Assembly (NCBI GenBank): GCA_000231825.2
Contig: JH720339.1
Coordinates: 301,890-365,889 of the forward strand
Reading direction: 5' to 3'
DNA: 64,000 nt
Origin: Tetrahymena elliotti 4EA
Lineage: Eukaryota; Ciliophora; Oligohymenophorea; Hymenostomatida; Tetrahymenidae
Below the pieces are notes generated by a model that saw nothing but the letters and a program-made list of their open reading frames with translations, did no database searches and had not been told where the DNA came from. The position numbers and the translations under genes are program-made. Positions 12,650 through 26,340 of this stretch are shown one piece after another (the first letter of the stretch is position 1; each line of letters begins with the position of its first letter).

Positions 12650-15359
12650 ATGTTTTATTTAGGTGTAAGAAGAAGGGTTTTTCTTTTGATAGAAACTGAA
12701 AAAACAATATCTTTTAATTACATGAACCCACCTGATTGTCCAATCAGGCTAGATAAGGTTAAATTTTAAACATCGAAAATAATTTTACTTATTTTTTTGT
12801 CTTAGTCCAAATGCACATAAAGTGAAGATATGTTTGAAAGTTCAAAATCTTTAAGTGGTCATATTGCTTATGATGATATGTAAACTTTTTGATGTAAAAT
12901 TATCTAAATATAATCAATATTTCTACAGAGGATGTATCTGCCCTATTTGCTGGGATGTAATCAGGAGGGGGTTTTCAGAAAATAAATACATAAAATCTTT
13001 ATATTTAGAAGATATTAACAAGAATTTTAATGTAGAGTATTTAATGATAAATAATATCCTAAATCCTCAACAAAACTCTAGTTTTTTGGAAAATGTTATC
13101 ATTAGTTTTGAGTAAATCTTTATTAAGAGAATATTCTGGAATTTATTTTATTTTATCCTATTTTTAGCATAATAGAAGCAGACTCTCTCAAGTCCTTAAA
13201 AGATTATTTATAATGTGCACCTAATTTAAAGCATTTAGAGATCATAACAGGGTAAAATATTTTCAAAAAGATAAGATTATTTATAATGAAATATATTATT
13301 AGAAAAATAAATAAACCCTATTTTTTGGAATAAGGGCTAGCTTCTAACAAATCTCTTAGATTTTTCAAGTTTTAGCTAAATAAAGATTGTCCTAATTCAG
13401 ATGCTAAGACATTATAGTCTTTAATTAGCGGGCTAGGATAGAACTAAACTGTAGAGAAGGTTTAACTATTATTAGAGTAAATAAATTTGTAGATATTGAA
13501 CAAGATATATTGATTAATTTTTCTTTTTCTGATAAGAAATACAATAGTAGGATAAGTAGACTTTCAAAATTTATTTGCTAAGAATAAGAGTATTAAACAA
13601 CTTAAAATTAGTTTTCAAAGGTAATTAATTCCATTATTTTTAAAAATGTTATTGAAAACAATTATGAAAATAGGTCTAGAATAGATGATGGATATGCTAT
13701 CTAAACAATTGCAAAAAATATTGTAAAAAACAATACAATTTAAAAATTTGTCTTGAATTTAAGGTATAAATATACAAAAATATATTTTAGTTATTTATTT
13801 TATTTTTTTAAACTATCATAGAGCTGCTGAATATAAAAAAGATTGTTTATCTTACTTCTAATAAGGGTTATCAAAAAATACTTCCATAGCAACTTTCAAA
13901 GCTATTATAGAGTATTTAAAATTAATTATTTTGATAGAATATAATTCATATCTTTATTTTAAAGGGGATAAGGATCTAAACATTTTGATCAGATGATGAT
14001 TGGTATTGCTAAAAATAAATCTATAAAGAACCTTTCTTTAAACATTAGGTAATCTTAATATTCTTATTCCATAGATTTCTTTTAATCTCTTCAAAAACTA
14101 TAATCTAAATTAAATTAATCAAAAAAAGTAATTTATCACTCGAATCTTCTAATGTTACCAGTATTAGTAGTATATTAAACTAAAATTTGAATATAGAGAG
14201 CTTCACTCTTCTTTAATCGTAACACTTTTTTGAAATTTAAATAAATAGTTGATGATATATTTTATTTTTATTAGAATGTACTATAGCAAATCAGAGAGCG
14301 TTTTATCAAATGTTTCAATTAAATCTAATTTAAAAGAAATTAAAATTTCAGGATGTAATTTATTAATTCACTAAAAATAAAAGCTTATTATGATTAATAT
14401 TAAAAATTAGACTGGCTTCCTTAGCTTTATTCCTTATCAAAGTTTATTGAATAGTCCTCAACTATCAAAAAGGTGAGCTTGTAGTTTAGTATGAACCAGT
14501 AAGGTGAATTGTAACAATTAGCAAAATCTCTAGCAATTAACTAATCAATAGAAAGCTTCTCTATAACCAATAATGAAAATTTGAATAAAGAAGAGTTCTT
14601 TGAGCATTGGAAGGGTTCATAAAGTCTTAAGCATTTAGAATTTATGTAAAATTAATTGGTTAATATTATCAAAACATAAATATTCATAGTAGTAGTAATT
14701 AATAGTTTTTTTCTGACTTGGGTTTACATTTATCAGATAATAATCTGTGGTTTGAGTTTATTTTGAACTCAAAGAACATTAAAAACTTAGATATGTTTCC
14801 TAAAGAGTAAAGAATATTTAAATATTTATACTTATTAATATTGTTAAAAGTATTAATTAGGCAATATAAAAGCTTAAAGAAGATGGGAGATAATTTGATT
14901 CGTAAGTTTATTTGTGTTTTAAAATTTATATAGTTTATAAATTTTCTGTTAAAGAATAAATACTAGATCGTACTTAACTTTTCATCAAATATAGCTAATA
15001 CTAGAAAATCAAAAACAATTAGTTTCTTTATAATACTTAAGTCGTCTTTATAGCAGTTCCTAAGTAGAATCAATGTAACTCATAATTTTTATTTTTATCT
15101 ATATAGATTTTTTTTTTTAAATATTAAAAGATATTGTAAGAATAAATATTAAATATTTAAACTAATTTACGAAAACAACTATTTGATTAAATTTGGTAAT
15201 TCATCTCTAATTGACAAAGAAAACCCCTTATAGTTGCATAAAGAATTATGTTTGTACAGAGAAAGATAACTTTTGACATTATTAGCCTTGATGAATGAAG
15301 TAATTCCACATATTTAATATTCTCCTCTCTTTACCTTAATGGATTTGCACTGTGAGTGA
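12650..15359 (+). CDS. multi-exon leucine-rich-repeat protein
   Basis: A chain of about ten short exons encodes LRR segments, for example KSLKDYLQCAPNLKHLEI near 13.2 kb, DFQNLFAKNKSIKQLKISF near 13.58 kb and AKNKSIKNLSLNI near 14.02 kb. Introns are 27-85 nt, begin GTAA, GTAT or GTTG, and usually carry the TGA that would stop the frame (examples 12879-12928, 13253-13301, 13475-13534). The last frame ends HIQYSPLFTLMDLHCE at TGA 15357-15359. ATG 12650 is the first clear start, and an upstream exon at 12502 is possible. Exon borders between 14.66 and 15.1 kb are uncertain. Belongs to the RNI-like LRR family abundant in ciliates; partner unknown. Confidence 0.6.
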
Positions 15360-16334
15360 TATAGAAGAATTGTGAAACATAGAAAATACCTTTTTTAATA
15401 CTCAAAATATGAGAACAATATTAATTTTGCTGTTTACATTTTTTTTCTCAGAAAAGTACATTAAATATTTTAAATTTTAATCAAAACAAATTCCTCTATT
15501 AATTGTTTTAAAATGTAATTTTTTTCTAGAAACTATTTTAAAAAAAAGCAAGCATCAATTAAATTATTAATTTATAATATTTAATTTATTAAGACTAATG
15601 AGTATTTTTCAATTAATACACTTGTAATTATTTATATGGTAAATATAAATAGAAATGAATTGAAACAATATAAATAATTAAATAAATGATTGAAAAATAT
15701 TTAGAAATTTGTTGATTAGATGATAAGAGACAGTTTATCATTCAGAAGAAAATATTATCAAAATTTATTTTTAACTAGTTTATTTATCAAATAACCAAAA
15801 GCAAATATTTAAATAATTTAATTAATTTTTAGGAATATTTTTATTTATTTTGGAGTAGGTTTAGAAAATATTTTTAAAAATAAAATTAACATTTTAAATT
15901 GGTGTATAAAAAATTAATTTTAAATAAAGTTTATTTTAATTAATAAAACATATCTCATTAAGATAGATAAATAAATATGTTTTTATATTAAGCCAATATT
16001 TTATATTAAATTTTTGTTTCATAATTAAAATGAGATGAATTATATTAAAAGGAATATTAATTTTAAAATTATTATTTTCTGTTAAATAATTAAATTTCAA
16101 CAGAATAATGACAATTTAACTAATCTTTTTGTTTTGAATTGTTTTAATCTTAATCTTTATCTGCTCACTTCACCAATCAGATTGAGACTTTTAAAAAAAT
16201 AAATATTGAATAAATAGATATTTTTAAAAAATTAAAATTAATAAATGAACAAGCCAAACAAAGCCAAACCAAATTATTCAGTCTGTTCATAACTTATACT
16301 CTTTATTGGTTCATTCAAAAATGCATAATTTATA
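15360..16334. other. intergenic, AT-rich
   Basis: No coding-like frame or RNA gene was seen on either strand. Confidence 0.5.
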
Positions 16335-19300
16335 ATGAAAAACTATTTTTACCCAAGATCAAGAGCTAAAGTTTAGAGATTAGAGCATTTTGTTAATTCA
16401 GATCCTAATTTTTATGCTCACATATCACCAATATTATTTTCTAAATTTTAGAGAAGTTCTTATTTCATTCTTTAAATGATGGGAGTCTTGATTAATAAAT
16501 TTTCAAATATTAAAGTAATAAACTCTTAAGTTCCTTCATTAATGTAAATATTAGAATACTTTTACAACAAAGTGAAAATAATAGTAACTTAAGTTAAAAT
16601 AGAAAAGTTATATTTATAAAATACTTAGTTTACAGATTAATAAAATCCCACAATCTACACATCTAGTTTGAATGTAAATTTTAATGACATTCATGTTTAA
16701 ATGAGTGACTTTGGAAATAGTTTTATCTAGTTCAAACATGATAAACAAACAAAATTTGATAGTAAGTTAAAATTAAATAAAAAATTCATTATTGAGCGTA
16801 TACAGATTTGAACATAAAAATTTAGGTAAATTTGATTCTTTAAAGAAAATAGTTAACTAAATAAAAATATTTTCAACAGTGGTTAAGTACTATACATATT
16901 AGGTTTTCAGAAAATTATTTTTGATTATGTAGCAGTTAATATGAATAGTTTATACGAGCCTTTTTATGGGACAGTTAGCTTTGAAAATTCTAAAAATATT
17001 TCTGTTAACAACTCAGCTTTTTCTAAAAATGAAGTTTAAAAAGGGTGTGGAGGTGGAATTTATATGATAAACAGCTAAGTTTTGCTCAGTAATTGCACTA
17101 TCAATAATAATTATGCAATTATAGGAGGTGGTATAAGGTATTCAGGAATGAGTTCTTCTTAGATTTATAGTAATCTATAAATTAAAAGTCGTATGCTTGA
17201 TATTTAGTTTTCAAATATTTCTCAAAATAAGACCCTTTTATTTGGATAATAAATAACATCTTATCCAAAATAATTCAAATTTGATTAAGACTATACTTCA
17301 ATGCTATCATAATTGATATTTGAGTTAACCAATAATATTTTATTTAGTTGATGAATTTGAAGAAATAGTAAATTACCTATTGAGTATTGAAGCAAACAAA
17401 ATACATTAATTAATTATGTAAGAATATTAAGGATATGATGTTACTATCTAAAACTAAAATTTAAGGTGGAATTCAAAAATAAGTTAACTAGATATCTTTT
17501 TAACCTTAGATAACATCTATTCCTTCAACTTCTTCATTTTTAACTCTTTAGCTTTCATCAAAAGTACCTATTTATGACTATACTTGCAACATTTTTTAAT
17601 TAAGCACAGTTTAAACAAAAATTTAATTGAGCTTTTTACCTTGCTAAGTTGGTTAAATTCCTAAACCAGTTTTAAATATCATTTCGTGCTATCAATGCCC
17701 GTTAGGTAAATATTATTTAAATAATCTTTAAAAAATATTTTTTCATTCAAAAGGTACATAGTACATATTCATTTACAAGTTAATTCTCTAATAATAATGG
17801 TAATGAAGTAGTCGTTGTCCCTAGCAAGCTAGTTATTGTGAAAAGGATATTATAGTTTTAGAAGATGGGTACTGGAGATTAAACCCATTGTCAAACAAAG
17901 TCTTTGAGTGCTCAAATCCCTCTAATTGCAAAGAGAAAACCAACTAATAGTATTTCAACTTTTCTTCTTAAATTCCATAAGGTAATAATTATTTTATATT
18001 TTAATCTTTAAATTTATTATTTTTTGTTAGTATAATTTGAGAAATCTATTTGTTAAGTTCGTCATTTAGGTGTTTTGTGTGAAAGTTGTGATATTAATAA
18101 TAAACTATGGGGAGAAAGATATTCAAAAAGCAGTAATCTTAGTCGTGCTAAATGTAAAAAAAATTATGTTGATATGATTCTCTACTTCATTTATTTTTGA
18201 GCTATACTTGGTTATTTAGCTTTTTGCTTTAGGAAAATTTAAAGATTTACTACTTAGAAATGTCTTTATCTTTACATCAAACGCTTGAATTTGTTTTGTA
18301 TAGGTAGATCATCAGAGTCTGATCAAAATACAGTTGCTACAAAAATCTTAATGAACTATGTTTAGATTATTACAATTATTTTTTAGTTTGCAAATTTCTC
18401 ATCCTATCATCTTTGGAGATTCTTCATCTATTTTATGTAATAGTTCATCAATTTAATTTTTGAAAGATTATGAAAACTAAAATTAAAAAATTATTACCAT
18501 TTATCATTTTAATATTTTAATCAACAATAATTTAAACATTTTCTATTAAATAACAATAGGATTTCTATTGACTGTATTTTAATAGACAACTTTTATGTTG
18601 GAAATATTCTAACGAAGAGTCACTTTTAAGGATAATAATTCCTTTAAGTTTTCTAATTGTGTTTGCTCTCAGTATTTATACTCTTAAAGGTAAAAATAAT
18701 ATAAGATAGTGTATGTATGACATAAAATGCTCATTTATTTTCTTATGGCTTTTCTTTTCTCCACTACAATAAATTATTTTGTACAATAACTGAGTTGTGT
18801 ATCAATAGGAGAGAAATCTTATGTGATGACAGATAAATAATCTATTTGCTTAGGAGATGATCATAAATAAAATGTATTTTTTGTATTGGTTCCTTCATTA
18901 ATTATACTTTATTTACTTTTGCCTATTCTTTTCCTGAAATCACTTAAGAGTAAAAAAAATAACCTGAAAAAAATTTCAAATATAAAAGTGTATGGCGTTC
19001 TATTCTATAAGTATAGAAAAGAAAATTACTATTGGTAGATAATTAACGACCTAAAAATCATTGATTTATCTTTGTACTCTTTTTAATAATAATGGATAAA
19101 AGGCTTTGATTTCATTGACTGTATTATTTTTATATGGTTTAGCCTCATTTTTAAATAAACCTTATAATAGCATCCAACTAAATAATCTAGACTTAATAGC
19201 AACAATTTTATAATTAATATCTATCATGCTATCAATAATAATTAATATTATGAATGATAGAGCTTGGGAAATTTTTTGCATCTATTTTTTTTCTCTTTAA

Positions 19301-19496
19301 TTTAGCATTTATCGTATACATTTTAATCAAAGTAATTATTAGAGAAATACTTTTAGATCCTTTACAAAGAAATATTTTCCATCGATTCTTCGTTGGACTA
19401 AGAGAAAATTTCCTTAAATTTTAAATACTTTAATTATAATAATACAAAGCTCTAATTAGTTTAAAAATTGAGAAGATGCTGGTTAATCTAAAATGA
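16335..19496 (+). pseudogene. decayed multi-pass membrane-protein gene (Cys-rich ectodomain, C-terminal TM bundle)
   Basis: Translation shows the order typical of a large ciliate membrane-protein family: a repetitive beta-helix-like ectodomain (QKGCGGGIYMINSQV near 17.05 kb), Cys-rich segments (ISCYQCPLG; EDGYWRLNPLSNKVFECSNP; HLGVLCESCDINNKLWGERY), several hydrophobic spans, and a charged C-terminus ending near LLDPLQRNIFHRFFVGLREN. These pieces are not in one frame. There is an in-frame TGA at 18198-18200 inside a membrane segment where the flanks continue, and frame switches near 17.80, 18.62, 19.08 and 19.29 kb. At least the last has no GT between the two good frames, so an intron cannot explain it. 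Several switches sit in T or A runs, so sequencing error is the main alternative. Normal introns remain, e.g. 17706-17753. Confidence 0.6.
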
Positions 19497-20380
19497 AGTG
19501 TTAATTCAATTAAATAATAATTATTAAATATTTTTAGAATATCCATCTATTCTTTGAAAGTTCCAAAATTTATTTTTTTTTGTTAAATATTGATCTATGT
19601 ATCTTCATATTTATGATTCAAAAACATTTTGTTTAAATATTAGAAATAAAAGTAAATTTTTGCTTCAAATTAAAAGATGATAAATTTTAATAAAATCCAT
19701 TAAAATAATAGAATAATTTATTTTTTAGAAATTTATGGACAATTTTCATATTTTTATGTGATTTCTTAAGATTTTCTGTAGATTAAGATTTGAATATTTT
19801 AATGTAAGATTAATTATGGAATTAAAAATTTAGAAGATTGATAGAATGAATGAAGAAAAAATAATTATTTCTGTAAGTAAGCTGACAAAAATAAAATCTT
19901 GGGTGTAAGATAATTTAATCATATTGTTTCTAAGAAATTAAACAATTTTTAGGCTGGAAAATATTGATAAATAAAATGTTCAGAATTCATTTCTATTAGA
20001 AATGTTTTGGAAAAAAATTGCATTTATTAGTTAAAATTATGAAAATAAAGTATCTTCTTAAAATCATCTATTTTTTATTTTTATGTAATCTGAATTGATA
20101 CACCTTAGAAATTGCATGAATTATTAATTATCACCTAAATTAGATCAGAGAAATAATTTAGAAAAAGAGAATGATTTACTTAACTCAAGCACATATTCTT
20201 CTTCTATTTTTCTGTAAGATTCTTTTTTATAATTAAGTAAATAAAAATCATATCTTTTTTTTAGGTATTTGTTTAAAAATCTTCCTGATAGAGCTTATAA
20301 TTTATTAATTAAATAATTATTATTTATTATCAAAAACACATTAAAAAAATATTTAAAAAGTTAGTATAAACAGTTTTCAA
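19497..20380. other. intergenic, AT-rich
   Basis: No gene seen between the decayed membrane-protein gene and the hydrolase. Confidence 0.5.
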
Positions 20381-21218
20381 ATGGATATTGCTTCTGAAAT
20401 CATTACTGCAGGAAAGCACAACGTTACTTTCCATGTTGAAGGTAGAGAAGATGGTTAGGGTTATTTAACTTAACCTGAAGGTGGATCTAAGCTTGGTTTA
20501 ATTTTGATTTAGGAATGGTGGGGTTTAAACTAATCATTATGCATTACTGCTGATAAGTTCTCTGCAAAAGGTTTTACTGTACTCGTTCCTGATGTTTATA
20601 GAGGAAAATGTGCTAAAAATAGAGAAGTAAATTCATTTGATTTAATTATAATATATGGTTTTAAATTACTATTTTATAAATTTTATAGGAAGCTGGTCAC
20701 TACTTTGGTGATTTAGATTGGAATGGTGCAGTTGCTGATATGAAAGGAGCTGGTTTACACCTCAAGTAAAAATTAGGATGCACTAAGGTAGGTATCCTTG
20801 GTTTCTGTTTAGGTGGTGCTTTAACATTTGCAGCTTTATCTGGTACATAAAATGTCTTTGACGCTGGTGCTCCTTTCTATGGTGTTCCTGATTTAACCAA
20901 ATTCCCATTAAGTAACATTAAAGTTCCTGTTTAAGCTCACTTTGGTCTTCTAGATAGTCACAAAGGATTTGCAGATCCAGAAACTGCAAGAAAGGTTGAA
21001 AAGGAAGCCCACGAATTAAAGATTAACTTTGAGCTCAAGTAATTTATTTTTTATTTACATTTTAATTTTGTAAATTTACTTATTACTCTGTTTTTAATAG
21101 ATTATGGGAAGGTGCAGATCATGCCTTCATGAATTAAAATTCTGAACGTTATCATCCTGAAGTAGCTCAAAAAGCTCTTGACGAAGTCTCTATTTTCTTC
21201 CAAAAATAATTAAATTGA
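20381..21218 (+). CDS. dienelactone hydrolase family protein
   Basis: Three exons (20381-20626, 20689-21038, 21101-21218) give 237 aa, the normal length for a one-domain dienelactone hydrolase. The alpha/beta-hydrolase core shows IQEWWGLN early, the nucleophile elbow GFCLGG with catalytic Cys, the acid-bearing loop HFGLLDSHKGF, and the final histidine in EGADHAFMNQNSERYHP. The Cys-Asp-His triad therefore looks complete, and the enzyme should hydrolyse lactone or ester bonds in the cytosol; the natural substrate is not known. No signal peptide. Intron phases join exactly and the exon 2-3 codon is AA/A. Codon use is better than average for the window, suggesting fair expression. Confidence 0.93.
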
Positions 21219-21571
21219 AAAGGTTTTAATACCAAAGCATAATATTATAATGAATATAGTTTTTATTAAAAATGTATTAAGCTAATTGTATTCTATTTTC
21301 TTTCTTAAAGTAATTGCAGTCGATTTTAACTTGGTATAAAAATCTAATTCATTTTATATTAGAATATTTAAATACAATTTATTCTACATGAAAATTTATA
21401 AAGTTATATTTGTAGCTTAAATTAATAAGTATTTGAACATAATTAACCGCTTAAATGTATTATAATATTTAATCAGAATTTTTCAAAATTACAAATCAGG
21501 AATTGTGAATCAGATATTTCCAAATTAAATTAAGATTTGCAAAAAATTTACATCTAGAGGATTAAAAGAAA
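21219..21571. other. intergenic
   Basis: Short AT-rich spacer between the hydrolase and the next LRR gene; nothing recognised. Confidence 0.5.
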
Positions 21572-24412
21572 ATGAACGAAGAAAGTTTAAAGAAAATTTT
21601 AAAAAACTACTTTGTAGTACATAATAATATAAAATACTTTAGCGATATATTCAATGAAAAGTGTGAAGAACTTTGGATTGGTAGTAGATAAAACAAAAAA
21701 ATAAAGGAGTAGTGCAAAAACATAAATCATTTCAAAGAATACTTAAAAAATTTAAGATATGATATTGATATTTCTGATATGTAAAATGCTCATTTATTTT
21801 AAATATAAGTAGATAATTTACTTCAAAAAATTAATATAGGGATTATTACTGTAATGAGTGCATTCAACAGATAGAAAATTATTTTTCAAACCCAAATCAA
21901 ATCTAAAAGATCAGATTCCTTAATTTAGATAGCAATATGCAAGCAAATATAATTGCTCTTGAAAAAATAATTTATCCATAATTGTAAAGCTAGAATTTTA
22001 AGTATTTATACTTAAAAATAAAGTAAAATTAAGATTTGTTAAAACTATCTAATAAATTATGATTTAATCAAGGAAATTCGAAGGTGATTCAATGAAATAG
22101 TTATGTCAGATATTAACCTAATCAAAATATTTAGAACATATTACTTTATATCTTGAGTAATAAATTAACTTATTTAAGCCAATAATAAAAGAAATTATTT
22201 ATACAAAATTAATAGGAAGGCCTCATACCCTCATTAGCTAGAAAATGGATTAAAGAATAATAAAAGTTTAAAAAGCATTTATTTAGATTTTGGTTAAATG
22301 AAGCTAAATTCTGATTAAAAGCTTATTCAATCTATAGTTAATGGTATCTCTTAAAATAATACATTATAAACAGCCTACTTAAATCTTTCGTAAAATTTCT
22401 TAATAAATATAATTGATTTTAAAAAAAATAAAATAAATTATGAAAAGAGAATGTGAAGTATAAAATGTTAATCTTGGAAAGATCTTCTCTAAGACTTCTC
22501 AGTTAAAAACATTGATCATTAATTTATTGTAAATTTAATCCAAAAATAAATAGATTTATCTTATATTTCTTACTTAGCTCTTCAGAAACTAACTCTAGCT
22601 CATTAAAATTATTTGGGATGGGAATGAAATAAGGTAAGTCAATAGAAAATTTGATCCTTATCATAGAAAAAATGTATATTAGAGTTGGAGAAGCTTTAGA
22701 ATTCTCATAAGGATTATAATAGTTACCAAATTTAAAAGAGCTTTAGCTAGCAATAACGTAATTAATTAATTTCTCTTTCCTACTGTATTGATAATGCAAG
22801 GTTTTTCAAGGCAGTTAGTTATACACTAATTAACATGATTTTATTTTAATTTGAGAGTAAAAAATGTTGATTAATGATAAAATTTCTTATCTTTTTTAAG
22901 AGAAAATAGAATGAGTGATGAAAATGCAGCAATAATAGCATAATCTCTACATAAAATTCAAAGCTAGAAGATAAAATTAGAATTAGGGTAAAATTATTTT
23001 GAGGTTTTAAATTATTATATAATTGTGACAATAAAAATATCAAATAGATAAGAATTTGGTTACGAAACTACTAGTATTAGCTCTCTCCTAGAAAATAAAA
23101 CAAAAAAAATAGAAATTTGTATAAAGCTACCTTATATGTAAATAATATTTATTTAATAATCATATTTGAATTAAAGTTTATTTAAATTATTTTTAGACAA
23201 TATAAATTATAAACTGACTTCAATTTTCCTTAAGATGAATATTTAAGAGTTTTATCATTAGAATTTGGATGTAAAGACTGAGATATATTAATTTACATTT
23301 TGGAACTTTAATTTTTGTAATAATTTAGAGGTAGTTGAGTCTACAAAAATACTATCTTCTCTACTTTCTTCTAAGATCAACCTAAAATAGCTTATTTTAA
23401 AAGGAGTAGAGTTTTAAGATACAGAGGAAGTTGGGTTTCAAATAAATAAGCTATAGCAATTAGAACATTTGGAGATAAGATAACGTTATTTGCAACTAAT
23501 TTTGTTTGAATAATTAAAATAATTACCTGAATTAAAGTATTTCAGAATTGAAACATAGATGATGTAATTTATTTTTGGGATGTAATAATAATTTAAAATT
23601 TTTATGAAGTAAAACAAATTAAGGAACAAATTTAAAGAGTGTTGAAAATTTTATAAAAAACTGTTTTAATTTAGAAAAAGTTAAAATAAAGCTTAGAGAG
23701 TAAATATTTATTTTCTTTAATAATTTTATTTTATAAACATAACATATTAAAAAGCTATTAAATTAAGTTCAAAAAATAAATTAGTGAAATTGTATATGGG
23801 TATTTGTAAGTATTTTAAAAGAAAATTAGAGATATTTATTTTAATTCTAATGATAAATAGTTATAGTAGCGATATAAAAGCAACCTTGGATTATGTTGAA
23901 GATTTGATTATTAATCAGAAAAAATTATTTAAATTAATAATACCTATTTCAATTTATAGATTGACTAAAGCAGAGTAATATTTTTTTTTTGTTAACAAAA
24001 TTTAAACTTAACCTAAATAAATATTTGGCTATTAAGATGAATATTTAAAGAAAGTTAATTTTCCTTTAAATTCGTAGAATACTATTTTATTAATTTTTGA
24101 GTATTTATTTGGAAAATATAATATTTATTTATTACAAGAAACATTAAAATAATCTTTAAATAATTAAAAAGCTTGTTGCATTTTATTGAAATCATCAAAT
24201 AAACAGTTTCTCTTGATAAAAATATCTGGTTTTTTGAATTGTATAGAAGAGAAGAGATAACAGAAAGAAATCCATACCCATATTAAATAAGACATGTAAG
24301 TGAATGTAAATATTTATTTATTGCTCATAATAAAATAATGATTTAATATTTTTTTAGCTCAATTAGAAACATTTTCAATGTTGGAAAATATGTCCTAAGG
24401 CTTATAATATGA
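21572..24412 (+). CDS. multi-exon leucine-rich-repeat protein
   Basis: Starts MNEESLKKILKNYF and continues through about ten exons with LRR-type segments: NKSLKSIYLDFGQMKLNSDQ (22.26 kb), SKTSQLKTLIINLF (22.49 kb), QLPNLKELQLAIT (22.72 kb), KINLKQLILKGVEF (23.38 kb), QLPELKYFRIETQ (23.52 kb) and NCFNLEKVKIKLR (23.66 kb). Intron borders supported by frame include GT at 22529 and GT at 23579-23580 with acceptor at 23608. The second part of exon 1 and the join near 22.09 kb are uncertain. The end is placed at TGA 24410-24412 after NVGKYVLRLII. Same broad RNI-like LRR class as the genes at 1.0 and 12.6 kb; no kinase or F-box domain was seen. Confidence 0.6.
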
Positions 24413-24731
24413 GTTTTATAGGATAATAGCATTCCATAAAGAAATTGCAAATGAAATGTTATTTAATCCAAAATATACATATTTAGACTTATACATGTCA
24501 TGATAAATTAAATCTACTCTAAAAATAAAAAATATTCAAAAGGGACTTAAAAAAATATAAAAGTTTATTAAATATTTAGAAATTAGTTTATTTTTTAGTG
24601 AGGAGTTTATTGTGTATCTTCTTGTGTTTTTATCAAATTTATTATCATTTAATTATAGATTTTATTAACTAATACATTTATAGAATTATGCAAAATAAAT
24701 TGAAAAGACACATTTATTTAATTGACATTTT
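24413..24731. other. intergenic, convergent gene ends
   Basis: AT-rich spacer between the 3' ends of the LRR gene and the minus-strand coiled-coil gene. Confidence 0.5.
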
Positions 24732-25269
24732 TCAGTCATAAATAAAACGAAAACCAACATCGTTTTCTGTATTTACTATTCTTAATTTTAATATTTCAGT
24801 TGTCTATTCAAGTTTTTACTTTTCTGTAAGAAGCTAGTTTACTTGCATTTTTAAAAATTCTGTATCATGTAAATCTTCTGTTCCTTGCTTTCTTAAATCA
24901 TTACCTAATCTTTCTACTTCATGCATGACAAATTTTGAAATATCTCCAAATCCATCAAATTAAGAGCTTTTTAAATGAGCTAAATCTGTTTTTAAATTAT
25001 TCATATCTTTACGACTTTATTCTAAATCTTTTTGAACTCTAATCATTGTATCCTAATTGAGAACATTAAAGATATCTAAGTTATGAATGGATATTAAAAA
25101 AAACAAATATAATTACTTCGAGCTTTTGTAAGTGATCTTTGACTGGCAACAACATAGCTTTACCAAAATTTTTTGATTGCTTCATTTCATAATCATCTGA
25201 TTAATCGTCATCATTGCTTTCTTGATAGCTACCATTATTATTATTATTATTATTGTTATAATTACTCAT
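24732..25269 (-). CDS. small coiled-coil protein
   Basis: Two exons on the minus strand (25269-25117 and 25052-24732; 64-nt intron ending at the second possible AG) give 157 aa. The first 35 residues are Asn/Asp/Ser-rich, including seven consecutive Asn, and acidic. The rest is strongly helical with heptad-like spacing (TMIRVQKDLEQSRKDMNNLK and LKMQVNQLLTEKQKLEQTTE), so a coiled coil is likely. No enzyme motif, signal peptide or membrane span. Gene function unknown; it could be a component of a cytoskeletal or ciliary assembly, but nothing in the sequence proves that. Confidence 0.75.
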
Positions 25270-26340
25270 TTTCTTTCAAGATTTTATAGTGCAAATTAAT
25301 TTCTAAAATTTAAATCTTAAGTGTGGTGAGAGTGCTATTTTTTATGCTTATGTGATGTGATAGTGCTATTTTGAATTGAATGCTATTTAAGTATTCTATA
25401 ACTAATTCACAAGATAAGTATATCAGTATTTTACTTTGGTAATATATTGTATATTGAAATAATATATTCTTAGATAATTAATTGATTTCTTTTCTATCTT
25501 ATAATAATAAATTTATGATTGATAATTCACCTTTCATTCTTCCACTAAAGTTATTTAATAATTTTATTAATTTGGTTAAAGGTAAAAGAAATATGTTATA
25601 TTTTTTACAATGAAATTTCAATTACTTTTCTATTCAAAAGATATTTGTTTATTTATTTATTTATTTATTTTTGTTTTAATTTAATTGAAATGGATATATG
25701 CCATGCCAATAAACAAAATTTATTTTATTTGAATTTTACAATAAAATATTCATTTTTAATTCTTATTTTTGAAGATAAAATGATTGATGAAGAATTTTTG
25801 ATTGAAAATTAACCTGAAATAATGAAAAAAAAATAATTAAAATGTTTTAAGTAAAATAAAAAAATTTAATTCAAATAAAAATTTTTAAAAGAAGCAAGTA
25901 ATTAAGGATTTTAAACGTAATATTATAAGATTAGTATTAAATAGTTTAAAGATGCTGGACAAGCGATTGATTGTAGTTTATATTAGTTCAATTTTTGAAT
26001 GGAAGGGAATCCTTTTTGATGATTAAACTAAATAGGAATCATAAAAATTGACATTTCAAATAAACATGTGAAATTATTTGGATTTCTCCTAATATTATCT
26101 ATATATTTGTTAATAATAAATCAAATTTTGAAATCAAATAAACAAGAAAACTTTTAATTAAAAACTAAGAAGAAAAGATTTAGCAATAAAAGTATAATCC
26201 TATATAGCTAGCTTTCAACTTTCATATAAATATAAATATTGCTAAGGGACATTGAATATTATCCAAACATTCAAGAAAGACTGTTTATTGATTTAGAATT
26301 ACCATTTTAGAAGAATTTCAAAATTTGAGAATTAAGGGGA
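25270..26340. other. intergenic with a TTTA microsatellite
   Basis: Contains a (TTTA)n tract at about 25646-25672. A plus-strand frame starting at ATG 25780 stays open for ~70 codons (MIDEEFLIENQPEIMKKK) but shows no domain and no convincing continuation, so it is not called. The end of the interval is the likely leader of the phosphatase-like gene. Confidence 0.45.

Noticed and set aside
12855..13115. Stand-alone ORF of 86 codons starting at a non-ATG codon
   Set aside because: Better explained as an exon of the LRR gene: a GT at 12879 and AG at 12928 join it in frame to the upstream ATG-bearing exon.
18723..21800. Shared 19-mer TAAAATGCTCATTTATTTT near 18724 and 21783
   Set aside because: The two copies sit in different genes and frames with unrelated flanks; AT-rich coincidence is likely.
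25780..26010. Short ATG ORF upstream of the pseudophosphatase gene
   Set aside because: Lys/Gln-rich composition expected of AT-rich DNA, no domain and no convincing splice to the downstream exon.
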